This document shows positions 20,449 through 28,208 of a DNA stretch of 64,000 bases, one piece after another (the stretch's first letter is position 1; every line of letters begins with the position of its first letter). Position numbers and translations under genes: made by a program. Origin of the DNA: Leisingera sp. ANG-M7 (GTDB lineage: Bacteria; Pseudomonadota; Alphaproteobacteria; Rhodobacterales; Rhodobacteraceae); NCBI RefSeq assembly GCF_000813965.1, contig NZ_JWLI01000007.1:1-64000 (forward strand), in the 5' to 3' direction. The notes under the pieces were generated by a model. It saw only the letters and a program-made list of their open reading frames with translations, did not search any database and was not told the DNA's origin.

Positions 20449-21156
20449 ATGAGCAGTTCAAGCAATACAGTCAGCCTGGAAGACCAGCTGCGCGAGGCGA
20501 TTCTCGCCAAACCTGATGCGGTGCTGGAAGATCAGCACCTGATGAATGCCCTGGTTGCCGCCAATGAGCGGGCGATGGGCTCCAACGTTGTCGACCTGCG
20601 CGGCATCGCGATGGAGCGGATGGCAGCACGGCTGGACCGGCTGGAGGATACCCACCGTTCGGTGATTGCCGCTGCCTATGACAATCTGGCAGGCACCAAC
20701 CTCATTCACCGCGCCGTGCTGCGGCTGCTGGAGCCGCGCGACTTCACCGCCTTTCTTGCCTGTCTGGAGCAGGACATGCCGGAGATTCTGCGTGTGCATG
20801 CGCTGGCGCTGGTGCTGGAAACCGCCCAGCCCGGCGGCGCCGAGGTGGAGCGCAAGTCCGGCGCGCTGAAGCTCGCTGGCCCCGGTTTCGCCGAAAGCTA
20901 TGCCGGGCAGCCCGGCAGCGAACGCCCGGTGACCCTGCGCCAGACCCAGGGTGGCAGCCCGCGCGTCTATGGCCAGAAGGCAGAATGGATCCGCTCCGAG
21001 GCCTGCCTGATGCTGGATCTGGGCGAGGGCCGCCTGCCTGGTATGCTGGTAATGGGATCAGAAGACCCGCATCAGTTTTCGCCGATGCAAGGCACGGACC
21101 TCCTGACCTTCTTCGGCGGCGTCTTTGAACGCTCGATGCGCTACTGGCTGTCATGA
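20449..21156 (+). CDS. DUF484 family protein
   Basis: The 235-residue protein belongs to DUF484, a GAF-like family found beside xerC in many proteobacteria. The N-terminal helix (LEDQLREAILAKPDAVLEDQHLMNALV) and the segment MLVMGSEDPHQFSPMQGTDLLTFFGGVFERSMRYWL are typical. Function is unknown. The stop overlaps the xerC start by four bases, so the two proteins are made together. I placed the start at the ATG at 20449; a longer frame lacks a plausible ribosome-binding site. Confidence 0.88.
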   Translation: MSSSSNTVSLEDQLREAILAKPDAVLEDQHLMNALVAANERAMGSNVVDLRGIAMERMAARLDRLEDTHRSVIAAAYDNLAGTNLIHRAVLRLLEPRDFTAFLACLEQDMPEILRVHALALVLETAQPGGAEVERKSGALKLAGPGFAESYAGQPGSERPVTLRQTQGGSPRVYGQKAEWIRSEACLMLDLGEGRLPGMLVMGSEDPHQFSPMQGTDLLTFFGGVFERSMRYWLS

Positions 21157-22073
21157 CTATGATCTCCCCTGCCTGCCGCGACGCCCTGCAGCTTTGGCTG
21201 GCACGGCTGGGCGGGCTGGAGGATGCTTCGGACAACACGCTGACCGCCTACCGCGGCGATGTGACTGCTTTTCTGGCCTTCATGACACAGCACAGCGGCG
21301 GGCCGCAGGGGCTGGGCGCGCTGGTGCGGATCACGACATCGGACATGCGGGCCTGGATGGCGTCGGAACGCAACTCCGGCACCGGGGCGCGGTCGCTGGC
21401 ACGCAAGCTGTCGGCGGTCAAGAATTTCTACCGCTGGCTGGCGGAGCGCGAAGGGTTTGAGCCGGCCGCGGTGCTGCTGGCACGCTCTCCCAAGTTCCAG
21501 AAAAAGCTGCCGCGCCCACTGGCGCCAGAAGCGGCCAAGGCCGTTCTCGAAACCGTTGAGCTGCAGTCGCAGCAGGACTGGGTCGCGGCGCGGGATGTTG
21601 CAGTGGTGACGCTTCTTTACGGTTGCGGGCTGCGGATTTCCGAGGCGCTTGGGCTGACGGGTGCGGATGCGCCGCTGCCGCCGGTCCTGCGCATTCTGGG
21701 CAAGGGCCGCAAGGAGCGGGTCGTGCCGGTGCTGCCCGCCGCCCGCGATGCGGTGGAGCGCTACCTGTCGCTGTCCCCGCATCCGCAGGAGGCTGACAAA
21801 CCCCTATTCCGCGGTGTGCGCGGCGGTGCGCTGAACCCGCGCCAGATCCAGGGGGTGATGGCCAGGACCCGCGCCCAGCTGGGCCTGCCTGCCACCGCTA
21901 CCCCGCACGCGCTGCGCCACAGCTTTGCCACCCATCTGCTGGAGGCGGGCGGCGACCTGCGCGCCATTCAGGAGCTCTTGGGCCATGCCTCGCTGTCGAC
22001 CACTCAGGCCTATACGGCAGTGGACACCACCCATCTGCTGGAGGTCTACAACAAGGCTCACCCGAAAGCGTGA
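21153..22073 (+). CDS. xerC: Site-specific tyrosine recombinase XerC
   Basis: XerC and XerD resolve chromosome dimers at dif. The 306-residue protein has an N-terminal SAM-like core-binding domain and the full catalytic set: R161 (CGLRISE), K184 (LGKGRKE), H252 and R255 (HALRHSF), H278 (LLGHASL) and nucleophile Y287 (TTQAYTAV). Linkage to DUF484 argues for the housekeeping enzyme and against a mobile-element integrase. Confidence 0.94.
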   Translation: MTMISPACRDALQLWLARLGGLEDASDNTLTAYRGDVTAFLAFMTQHSGGPQGLGALVRITTSDMRAWMASERNSGTGARSLARKLSAVKNFYRWLAEREGFEPAAVLLARSPKFQKKLPRPLAPEAAKAVLETVELQSQQDWVAARDVAVVTLLYGCGLRISEALGLTGADAPLPPVLRILGKGRKERVVPVLPAARDAVERYLSLSPHPQEADKPLFRGVRGGALNPRQIQGVMARTRAQLGLPATATPHALRHSFATHLLEAGGDLRAIQELLGHASLSTTQAYTAVDTTHLLEVYNKAHPKA

Positions 22074-22124
22074 CTTGACCGAGGCCCTTGGCCTGGCCTT
22101 TGCTGTCAGCAGGAGGACCTGCCC

Positions 22125-22352
22125 ATGTCCGGCAAACAAACCCTGCAAGTGGAACTAACCAGCATCCTGACCTGCCCCGCCTGCGGGCATGAGGCGGCAG
22201 AGGAGATGCCGCAGGACGCCTGCCAGTGGTTTCACGAGTGCCCCGCCTGCAATACCCTGTTGCGGCCAAAGCCCGGCGATTGCTGTATTTTCTGCTCTTA
22301 CGGGACGGTCCCTTGCCCACCGGTGCAGGCGGGTGACGGCTGCTGCGGGTGA
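22125..22352 (+). CDS. Small cysteine-rich protein with GDCCxFCSYG motif
   Basis: The 75-residue protein holds CPACG near residue 17, CPAC near 39, GDCCIFCSYGTVPCPP at about 51-66 and a terminal CCG. The first two pairs look like a zinc ribbon. The GDCC-x-FCSYG-x-VPCPP block is a conserved signature that I recall from short uncharacterised proteins, some beside metal transporters; this is from memory. It lies 51 bases after xerC and may be cotranscribed. Metal binding is an inference. Confidence 0.75.
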   Translation: MSGKQTLQVELTSILTCPACGHEAAEEMPQDACQWFHECPACNTLLRPKPGDCCIFCSYGTVPCPPVQAGDGCCG

Positions 22353-22465
22353 CGGGCAGGCAGCCCGGTTTAATAAAATACGCGCTATTTTGCGAAGCTG
22401 GCAGCAAGCCTCTGTTAAGCCGGCGCAGGCCAGATGGCAGAAACCGATCCAGAAAGGATTCTGCC

Positions 22466-22672
22466 ATGACCAGTGCCGGCTATGCCATTTCGTTTTCAGA
22501 TGGTGCCCCTGCGGCCCCTGCCCCGCCGCCCGGCGTACAGCCTTGGGAACGTGACCGTCCCGCAAACTCCCCCTTCTCCGCCCCCGCCATCACCGACCCG
22601 GTGCCATATGGCCGCCGCATGGCCCGTATTCTGCTGCCGGCAGGTACGGATTTCCGCCCAAATTTGCACTGA
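22466..22672 (+). CDS. Small Pro-rich protein, hypothetical
   Basis: A 68-residue frame begins at an ATG with GAAAGGA seven bases upstream. The N-terminus (TSAGYAISFSDG) is followed by a Pro/Ala-rich part and PYGRRMARILLPAG. It resembles no family I know. It ends 39 bases before pcs on the same strand. The good ribosome-binding site and position favour a real gene, but overlapping frames exist and it could be spurious. Confidence 0.4.
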   Translation: MTSAGYAISFSDGAPAAPAPPPGVQPWERDRPANSPFSAPAITDPVPYGRRMARILLPAGTDFRPNLH

Positions 22673-22711
22673 ATGGTTGCGGCTCCGGGGTAAATTCGCC
22701 ATCACGGTCGG

Positions 22712-23422
22712 ATGACACCTCAGATCCGCGCCCTCTCCGTTCATCTGCTGACCGCCACAGGGGCAGTCTTTGCCATGCTGGCTATGCTGGCCGCGGCCGA
22801 AGGCAAATGGAGCCTGATGTTCCTTTGGCTGGTAGTGGCCTTTGCCGTCGATGGCATCGACGGCCCATTGGCGCGACACTATCACGTCAAGCGCTACTCG
22901 CCGGAATTCGACGGGGTGCTGCTGGACCTGATCATCGACTACCTGACCTATGTCTTCATCCCTGCCTTTGCCCTCTTCCAGTCCGGGCTGATGGCAGGCT
23001 GGACCGGCTGGTTCGCCATCATCGTGATCACCTTCGGGAGTGCGATGTACTACGCCGACACGCGGATGAAGACCAAGGACAATTCCTTTTCCGGCTATCC
23101 CGGCGTGTGGAACATGCCGGTGCTGGTGATCTTTGCGCTGGAGCCGAGCCATTGGACCAGCCTGGTGCTGGTGACACTGCTGTCCGTGGCGATGTTCCTG
23201 CCGCTGAAGTTCATCCATCCCGTGCGCACGGTGCGCTGGCGCAAGGTTTCGCTGCCGATGGCGCTGGCCTGGACCTTCTTTGCCGGCTGGGCCGCTTGGG
23301 TCGACTTCCACCCGGCCAGCTGGGCTCATTGGGGGCTGGTGGTCACGTCGGTCTACCTGCTGTTTGTCGGCATCGCCCAGCAGATCGTGCCGGAAAAACA
23401 CCGCAGCTCTTCCACGGACTGA
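22712..23422 (+). CDS. pcs: Phosphatidylcholine synthase (CDP-alcohol phosphatidyltransferase)
   Basis: Pcs condenses CDP-diacylglycerol with choline to make phosphatidylcholine at the inner membrane. The CDP-alcohol phosphotransferase motif is visible as DGIDGPLAR at about 49-57 followed by FDGVLLDLIIDYLTYV, which fits DxxDGxxAR...GxxxDxxxD. The DYLTYVFIPAFALFQ segment is close to known bacterial Pcs. About eight hydrophobic spans and 236 residues match the family. Phosphatidylcholine is common in Rhodobacterales membranes. Confidence 0.88.
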   Translation: MTPQIRALSVHLLTATGAVFAMLAMLAAAEGKWSLMFLWLVVAFAVDGIDGPLARHYHVKRYSPEFDGVLLDLIIDYLTYVFIPAFALFQSGLMAGWTGWFAIIVITFGSAMYYADTRMKTKDNSFSGYPGVWNMPVLVIFALEPSHWTSLVLVTLLSVAMFLPLKFIHPVRTVRWRKVSLPMALAWTFFAGWAAWVDFHPASWAHWGLVVTSVYLLFVGIAQQIVPEKHRSSSTD

Positions 23423-23503
23423 CAGCCTCGGGCAGTGCGGGTATTCCGGCAGCCATGAGTTCTGCCGCTCTGAAAACGCTGGCCCCGGATGCAGCCAGCC
23501 ATG

Positions 23504-23956
23504 TCAGATCAAAAGGCTGGCGGCACCTTCAAGTTTCAGCAGCGCCACCTTGGTCTCCACGCCGCCCTTGCCGGAAAACCCGCCAAGCCCGGAAGCACCC
23601 AGCACCCGGTGGCAGGGAATGATCACCGGGATCGGATTGCCGCCGCAGGCATTGCCGACCGGCTGCGGCGGGGCGCTCAGATCCCTGGCGATATCACCAT
23701 ATGTACGTGTTTCGCCAAAGGGGATCGCCAGCATGGCGTCGCAGACAGCGCGTTGAAAGCCCGAACCCGCCACCTGCAGCGGCAAGTCGAACACCGTCAG
23801 CTCCCCCGCAAAATAGGCCTGCAGCTGCTTCAGCGCCCGTGAAAGCAGCGCGGACTGGCCGCTGGCCTCAGCCGTCCAGTCCAGCCGCACGATGGCGCCG
23901 TCCCGCTCTGACACGCTGAGCGGTCCAACGGGCGTCTCAAGGCTTGCTGAAATCAT
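23504..23956 (-). CDS. ogt: Methylated-DNA--[protein]-cysteine S-methyltransferase
   Basis: This is a suicide repair protein that accepts alkyl groups from O6-alkylguanine. The active-site motif IPCHRVLG carries the acceptor cysteine, and the helix-turn-helix segment FGETRTYGDIARDL and the PxPVGNACGGNPIPVI region precede it. At 150 residues it is a short Ogt without an Ada domain. The ATG at 23956 has a strong GGAGGAGA upstream. It is convergent with pcs. Confidence 0.93.
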   Translation of the reverse strand: MISASLETPVGPLSVSERDGAIVRLDWTAEASGQSALLSRALKQLQAYFAGELTVFDLPLQVAGSGFQRAVCDAMLAIPFGETRTYGDIARDLSAPPQPVGNACGGNPIPVIIPCHRVLGASGLGGFSGKGGVETKVALLKLEGAASLLI

Positions 23957-24042
23957 GTCTCTCCTCCGGCCTGCAGGCGGCTGCATTCTCCTGTGCCGCC
24001 ACCCGAACTGCAAGCCCCGCCCGCCAAGCAGGCCGCGGCATG

Positions 24043-24058
24043 TTAACGTCTTGTTAAC
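24043..24058. promoter_or_regulatory. CtrA box (full site)
   Basis: TTAA-N7-TTAAC, matching the CtrA consensus at every fixed position. It lies 78 bases before the start of the 113-residue gene (plus) and 86 bases before ogt (minus). CtrA is the cell-cycle and motility master regulator of alphaproteobacteria; binding here is inferred. Confidence 0.75.
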
Positions 24059-24136
24059 CAGTGCTAAAGGTTTCCCGCCGGGTTGTATCAAATTCTAATA
24101 AAGTGAGCATCAAGAACAGAGCTAAAGGTCAGTAAA

Positions 24137-24478
24137 ATGTTTGCACCAGTCTCCAGCACCGCCGGTTTCTATACCTCGATGAAGAAGATCCAGGCTCCGG
24201 CCGCCGGCACCGCAGCTGACGCAACTCTGACCAACGGCATGGCGCCGGCCCGCGAAGCCCTTCAGGCCGGCGAGCACGCTGATGCCCTTACCACTCAATA
24301 CATCGGCCCCGCCCGCGAAGCTGCCCGGGCAGAAGCGCTGGAACCGCGTCCGGTAAAGGGCATCGACATGGATGCGTTTTATCAGGATCTGATGAATGGT
24401 TGCCAGGCCGGCCCCAAGCCGGTGAGCGCGCTGGCTGCAGAAGCGAACTATGCCAAGGTGCAGCGGATCATCGGCTGA
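24137..24478 (+). CDS. Small hypothetical protein (MF-x-PVS type), CtrA-box gene
   Basis: I do not recognise the family. The 113-residue protein is soluble, Ala-rich and has no signal peptide. It starts MFAPVSS, and the next plus-strand gene starts MFIPVSG; beyond this the two share little. The C-terminal half (GIDMDAFYQDLMNG) may be helical. AAAGGT precedes the ATG and a full CtrA box lies 78 bases upstream, so cell-cycle or motility-linked expression is likely. Confidence 0.65.
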   Translation: MFAPVSSTAGFYTSMKKIQAPAAGTAADATLTNGMAPAREALQAGEHADALTTQYIGPAREAARAEALEPRPVKGIDMDAFYQDLMNGCQAGPKPVSALAAEANYAKVQRIIG

Positions 24479-24532
24479 GCACGGCCGGAACCGGCCCGAT
24501 GGAATAGCAACAAACTCCACCGGCGGAATGTG

Positions 24533-24548
24533 TTAACCTGCAGTTAAG
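24533..24548 (+). promoter_or_regulatory. CtrA box (full site)
   Basis: TTAA-N7-TTAAG lies 58 bases before the start of the 116-residue gene. The spacing suits an activator site overlapping the -35 region. The last base deviates from the preferred C. Confidence 0.72.
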
Positions 24549-24606
24549 CCTATTGTGGTAAAAACCGTTTTAAGATCGGTTCAATGCCTCTGCGAAGGAC
24601 CCTCTG

Positions 24607-24957
24607 ATGTTTATACCAGTTTCGGGACGTATAGATCCTATCAAACCGAACCGCGGGTTTCTAACCGCCCGCCCCGTTGTCCGATCCGACGATCCGGACA
24701 AAAGCGAATCCGCCGACAACACGCCGCGCGGGCAAGAGGAGCAGCTGCCGGATGCGCTGCATCCGGAAGACGACAACCCTGTCTGGGATACTCCCGGTCC
24801 GCAAACACCTGTATCCGCCGATGACTTGCTTCACGAAAACGCGGTGCTGGCGGAGCATCTGCTGATGCAGCGCGCCTGGCCTGCAGACCGGATCACCGCA
24901 GGTGAAGCCAAGGCCGCCTTTCACGGTTATGAAGAGGCCAGGTCGCTAACGGCCTGA
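24607..24957 (+). CDS. Small acidic hypothetical protein (MF-x-PVS type), CtrA-box gene
   Basis: I do not recognise the family. The 116-residue protein is acidic and probably disordered in the middle (RSDDPDKSESADNTPRGQEEQLPDALHPEDDNP), with a helical C-terminus (DDLLHENAVLAEHLLMQRAWPADRI). GAAGGA precedes the ATG. It has its own CtrA box and converges with the LysM gene pair, with 19 bases between the stops. Confidence 0.65.
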   Translation: MFIPVSGRIDPIKPNRGFLTARPVVRSDDPDKSESADNTPRGQEEQLPDALHPEDDNPVWDTPGPQTPVSADDLLHENAVLAEHLLMQRAWPADRITAGEAKAAFHGYEEARSLTA

Positions 24958-24976
24958 CCGCTCTCTTCCGCTTACC

Positions 24977-25999
24977 TTACTGCAGCTGGGCCCAGAACAA
25001 TTCCAGATGGCGCGACATGATCTCCTCGAACCGGCCGCTCTCCCGCAGCTTCTGCAGGCCCGCATTGATCCGGTAAAGATGGGTGGTGCCGCGCCAGTGG
25101 CGCTTGGAAATCACGACATGCAGGCCTTCCTCTGACAGCGGTTTCTCCAGCGGCACCACGGTGTCGCGCAGATTTTCCGCAACGATCGTGTTGGCGCCCA
25201 GGAACAGGTTCACCGCTGCCGCATCCACCTGGCCGTCCGCCACCATGCGAAAGCAGTCAGCCGGGGTTTTGGGCTGAACCAGTTCGATCTTCCCCTCGGC
25301 CAGCCAGCGCCGGTCTGAACGGTTCAGGTCGTGGGTGAAATAGCCGGCAGGACGGCACAGGGTCTTGCCTTCGACATCAGTGTCTGCGGTGTATTCAAAC
25401 CCGCCGCCGGCCCGCACAAACAGCATGATCGGCATTGTCATGACCGGCTCGGAGAAGTGGAAATTGACACAGCGCTCGTTGCCCGGTTCAGCCGCGCAAT
25501 CAGGCTTGAGCCAGGGAAATCCCATGTCGAACTCTTTCTTGTTCAGCATCGGGAACAGGTGTTTGGACCAGTCGTCCTCCCAGCTGACGGAGTAGCTGAC
25601 CGGCGCGGGGGCCAGTTCCAGCGCGGCGTTGATCAGCTCCGTCACCATCCCCTGCCCGGGCAAGCTGCGGTCGGTGAAGGGGCCATAGCCGCTGCCCGTG
25701 AGCAGCGTCAGCTCTGCCTTTTCCTGGCGCAGCGGCGTGGCATCCGGCGCGGTGGCGCCGGTGATGCAGGGGATGAACAGCTTGCGTCCCGGCAGCACGG
25801 TCGCCCCGGCAAGCAGCTTCTGGTTGGCGTAGTAGACCATGGTCCAGCGGTTGCGGTCGCCATAGTGGGCCTCCGCAATTGTAAACAGCGAGTCCCCGGG
25901 CTGCGCCACATACTCCACGTCGCAAATCGCCCAGGCTGCAGCCGGCGCCATTGTGAACAGGGCGGCCAGTTGGAAGAGGTGTGAGAGAAACCGTCTCAT
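24977..25999 (-). CDS. Secreted LysM plus family-3 solute-binding-domain protein, copy 2
   Basis: The 340-residue protein has a signal peptide (about 1-24), a LysM domain starting YVAQPGDSLFTIAEAHYGDRNRW (about 30-75), and a C-terminal domain like periplasmic amino-acid-binding proteins (LLTGSGYGPFTDRSLPGQGMVTELINAAL...). LysM binds peptidoglycan, so the fusion would be tethered to the cell wall. Cysteines in CAAEPGNERCVNFHFSEP are shared with the upstream copy. It starts 14 bases after that gene ends, with a strong GGAGG site. No ABC permease is nearby, so a sensing or scavenging role is as likely as transport. Confidence 0.82.
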   Translation of the reverse strand: MRRFLSHLFQLAALFTMAPAAAWAICDVEYVAQPGDSLFTIAEAHYGDRNRWTMVYYANQKLLAGATVLPGRKLFIPCITGATAPDATPLRQEKAELTLLTGSGYGPFTDRSLPGQGMVTELINAALELAPAPVSYSVSWEDDWSKHLFPMLNKKEFDMGFPWLKPDCAAEPGNERCVNFHFSEPVMTMPIMLFVRAGGGFEYTADTDVEGKTLCRPAGYFTHDLNRSDRRWLAEGKIELVQPKTPADCFRMVADGQVDAAAVNLFLGANTIVAENLRDTVVPLEKPLSEEGLHVVISKRHWRGTTHLYRINAGLQKLRESGRFEEIMSRHLELFWAQLQ

Positions 26000-26013
26000 A
26001 CAGGCATCCTCCC

Positions 26014-27093
26014 TCAGAACCCGGCCCAGATCCGGGCCATGTGATCCTCGACGATGGTCTGGTAGCTGCCGTTCTCCTGGATCGACCGCAGGCCCTTGTT
26101 GATCATCGCCAACATTTCATCCGCCCGCGGATGGGTCTTGTGCACCACCACATAGATACCCAGCACCGACAGCGGCTGCGGCAGCACGGTGAATTGATCG
26201 GCGATGCCCGCCTCCTTCATTACGCTGCGGCCGGTGAATTCATTGATCGCCACCGCGTCCGCCTCACCAGCGGCTACCATGTCGAAACAGTCCTTCACCT
26301 TGTGCGGCTGCTTCAGGGTGATCTTCTTCTCCGCAATCCAGTTGCGGCCGCGCTCATCCAGATCGAAGGTCAGGTAACCAGCGGGGCGGCACAGGGTCTT
26401 GCCTTCGATGTCGCTGTCGCTGGTGAACGCAAACGGCCGATCCTTATGCGCAAACAGCAGCATCAGGGTTTCGAACATCGGCTCGGAGAAGTGGAAGTTC
26501 TGGCAGCGGTAGCTGTCCGGCATCGTCTCGCAATCGGGCTTGTACCAGGGAAAGCCCAGATCCAGCAGCGCGTTGGAGAGCAGCGGGTCGAAATGCGAGG
26601 ACCAGTCATTGACCCAGTGGATCGCATAGCCTTCAGCCGGAGCAGCCTGTGTCATTGCTGCATTCACCACCTCGGTGATCAGGCCGCCGTTGTGCGACGC
26701 CTTGGAGGTAAAGGGCGCATAGTCGTCGCCGGTCAGCAGGTTGATTTTCTGGCGCACCGCCGCGTTGCCCGGCGCGACCTTGACCGGCACTGCCGATGCA
26801 GGGGCGGCGGCGGAAATGTCCTTGCCGCCAGGCAGGCCCAGCGGCAGCCCCTCAAGGCAGGCCAGCGAGAGCTTCATGCCGACCCGGATCGCGCCCGGCT
26901 TGGGGCCGATCTGGTCGATGTTGCGGTTGTGGATGGCGCTCCACTTGCCCGCATCCTTGTAGAGCTTGTCGGCAATCACCGACAGGCTGTCGCCAGACTG
27001 AACGGTATAGATGCCACCGCAGGTTTCTGCAGCGGCGGCGGTAGCAAACAGGCCGGACAGCCCGAAGGCGGCGGCGGCAAAGAAGGTTTTCAT
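26014..27093 (-). CDS. Secreted LysM plus family-3 solute-binding-domain protein, copy 1
   Basis: The 359-residue paralogue of the next gene has the same order: signal peptide (about 1-22), LysM (IYTVQSGDSLSVIADKLYKDAGKW, about 28-70), a linker, and a solute-binding-like domain (LLTGDDYAPFTSKASHNGGLITEVVNAAM). The blocks FPWYKPDCETM, CQNFHFSEPMFETLMLLF, GKTLCRPAGYLTFDL and DCFDMVAAGEADAVAIN line up with the other copy. GGGGGG precedes the ATG by four bases. The pair is a tandem duplication. Confidence 0.83.
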   Translation of the reverse strand: MKTFFAAAAFGLSGLFATAAAAETCGGIYTVQSGDSLSVIADKLYKDAGKWSAIHNRNIDQIGPKPGAIRVGMKLSLACLEGLPLGLPGGKDISAAAPASAVPVKVAPGNAAVRQKINLLTGDDYAPFTSKASHNGGLITEVVNAAMTQAAPAEGYAIHWVNDWSSHFDPLLSNALLDLGFPWYKPDCETMPDSYRCQNFHFSEPMFETLMLLFAHKDRPFAFTSDSDIEGKTLCRPAGYLTFDLDERGRNWIAEKKITLKQPHKVKDCFDMVAAGEADAVAINEFTGRSVMKEAGIADQFTVLPQPLSVLGIYVVVHKTHPRADEMLAMINKGLRSIQENGSYQTIVEDHMARIWAGF

Positions 27094-27229
27094 GGTTCCC
27101 CCCGGAAATGTGCAGCGCCTGATCCGCTGAATTGGCGGGCGGCGCTTGTTGTTTTGTCGTTGATTGAGGTCCGCGGGCAGTACTGCTGACCGCGCGGCAG
27201 TGCCTTTCTGGCGCCGCAGCCGATGGGTC

Positions 27230-27976
27230 TTAGTTGCCGACGAACAGCGCCAGCAGCGTTGCGGTATCCACCCGCCCGTCAGCGCCGATCAGACTGGCCG
27301 GAACAGTGATTTCCTGACGTTCATATGCGCCGTTCACCAGCTGGTCGATATAGGCTGCGGACTGGCCCTGCGCGGCGGCGGTCAGCACCATCTTGTAAAG
27401 CGCCGAACCCTCAACGGGCGCGGCCTGCGCATCCTGAACTGCCGCGGCGGGCTGTGCCTGCTTGCTGCGAAGGGCGGCCAGCGTGCCTTCGGTGATGCGG
27501 GCAACCAGTGCATCCTCGCCGCTGGCAGCAGAGCCTTCCAGACCCGCTGCTGCCGCGGCCCCTGCAGGAAGCTCTGCCACGGCTTTCTCAGCCGTTACCG
27601 GCTGATCGGTTGCTGGCGCACTGCCGCCGAACTGGAAGTAGAGCAGCATCGCAGATGCAACCGCCAGCCCCGCAGCGGCGAGGCCCAGTTTTGGCAGCGC
27701 AGACTCATTCCCGGCCGGCAATGGTGCAAACTGCTGTGGTTCCATGGCGGGTTCCGGCTTCGCGGAGGTAGGTTTCACAGCACTGACCGGACTGTCGGCC
27801 TTGGCGTCTTTTGCCGTTCCGCCAGCCGCAGGCTTTGCCTTGACCGGCCCCGCGCCGGCAGCGACCAAACCGATTTTGATATTCTTTGGCGCCGACACCC
27901 CGTCAATCCGGATTGCCGCGCCGCGTGCTTTGCCAAGCTCAGCCGCCAGCTGCGCATCCGCTTTCAGCTTCAGCAT
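27230..27976 (-). CDS. Single-span membrane protein of unknown function, CtrA-box gene
   Basis: I do not recognise the family. From the ATG at 27976 (AGGGGG upstream) the protein has 248 residues: a Lys/Ala/Pro-rich N-terminal cytoplasmic part, one membrane span (LGLAAAGLAVASAMLLYFQF, about 98-118 by this start), and an Ala-rich periplasmic part ending in VDTATLLALFVGN. A start at 28003 is possible but lacks a ribosome-binding site. A full CtrA box lies 58 bases upstream. It is followed by the two LysM genes on the same strand (136-base gap), so it may lead their operon. Confidence 0.68.
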   Translation of the reverse strand: MLKLKADAQLAAELGKARGAAIRIDGVSAPKNIKIGLVAAGAGPVKAKPAAGGTAKDAKADSPVSAVKPTSAKPEPAMEPQQFAPLPAGNESALPKLGLAAAGLAVASAMLLYFQFGGSAPATDQPVTAEKAVAELPAGAAAAAGLEGSAASGEDALVARITEGTLAALRSKQAQPAAAVQDAQAAPVEGSALYKMVLTAAAQGQSAAYIDQLVNGAYERQEITVPASLIGADGRVDTATLLALFVGN

Positions 27977-28034
27977 TGAAAATTGCCCCCTGCCCCATGC
28001 CATCTTTTGAAATGACGTAAAAATCTACATGGAA

Positions 28035-28050
28035 TTAACGAATTCTTAAC
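28035..28050. promoter_or_regulatory. CtrA box (full site)
   Basis: TTAA-N7-TTAAC lies 58 bases upstream of the 27976 start, the same distance as the second CtrA box has from its gene. This also supports the shorter start for that gene. Confidence 0.75.
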
Positions 28051-28145
28051 CAATTGTGGAAAACCGGTCAACATCTAGGGGAAAACGCGGCAAGGGAACA
28101 CAAGGCATTTCTCGGATAGCGTGTGCAAAATGACGCAGAAAGAAC

Positions 28146-28182
28146 GTAAAAAGACAACGCCCGGCGCTGTGGCCGGGCGTTG
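28146..28182 (-). terminator. Rho-independent terminator of ileS
   Basis: CAACGCCCGGC at 28155-28165 pairs perfectly with GCCGGGCGTTG at 28172-28182 (6-base loop). On the minus strand it is followed by TCTTTTTAC. Confidence 0.92.
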
Positions 28183-28208
28183 CATGCAATTCAAGGGTGA
28201 GACAGGGT

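Noticed and set aside
21153-22073. Tyrosine recombinase as a sign of a mobile element
   Set aside because: Coupling to DUF484 and the full XerC pattern mark the housekeeping enzyme; no att site or phage gene is nearby.
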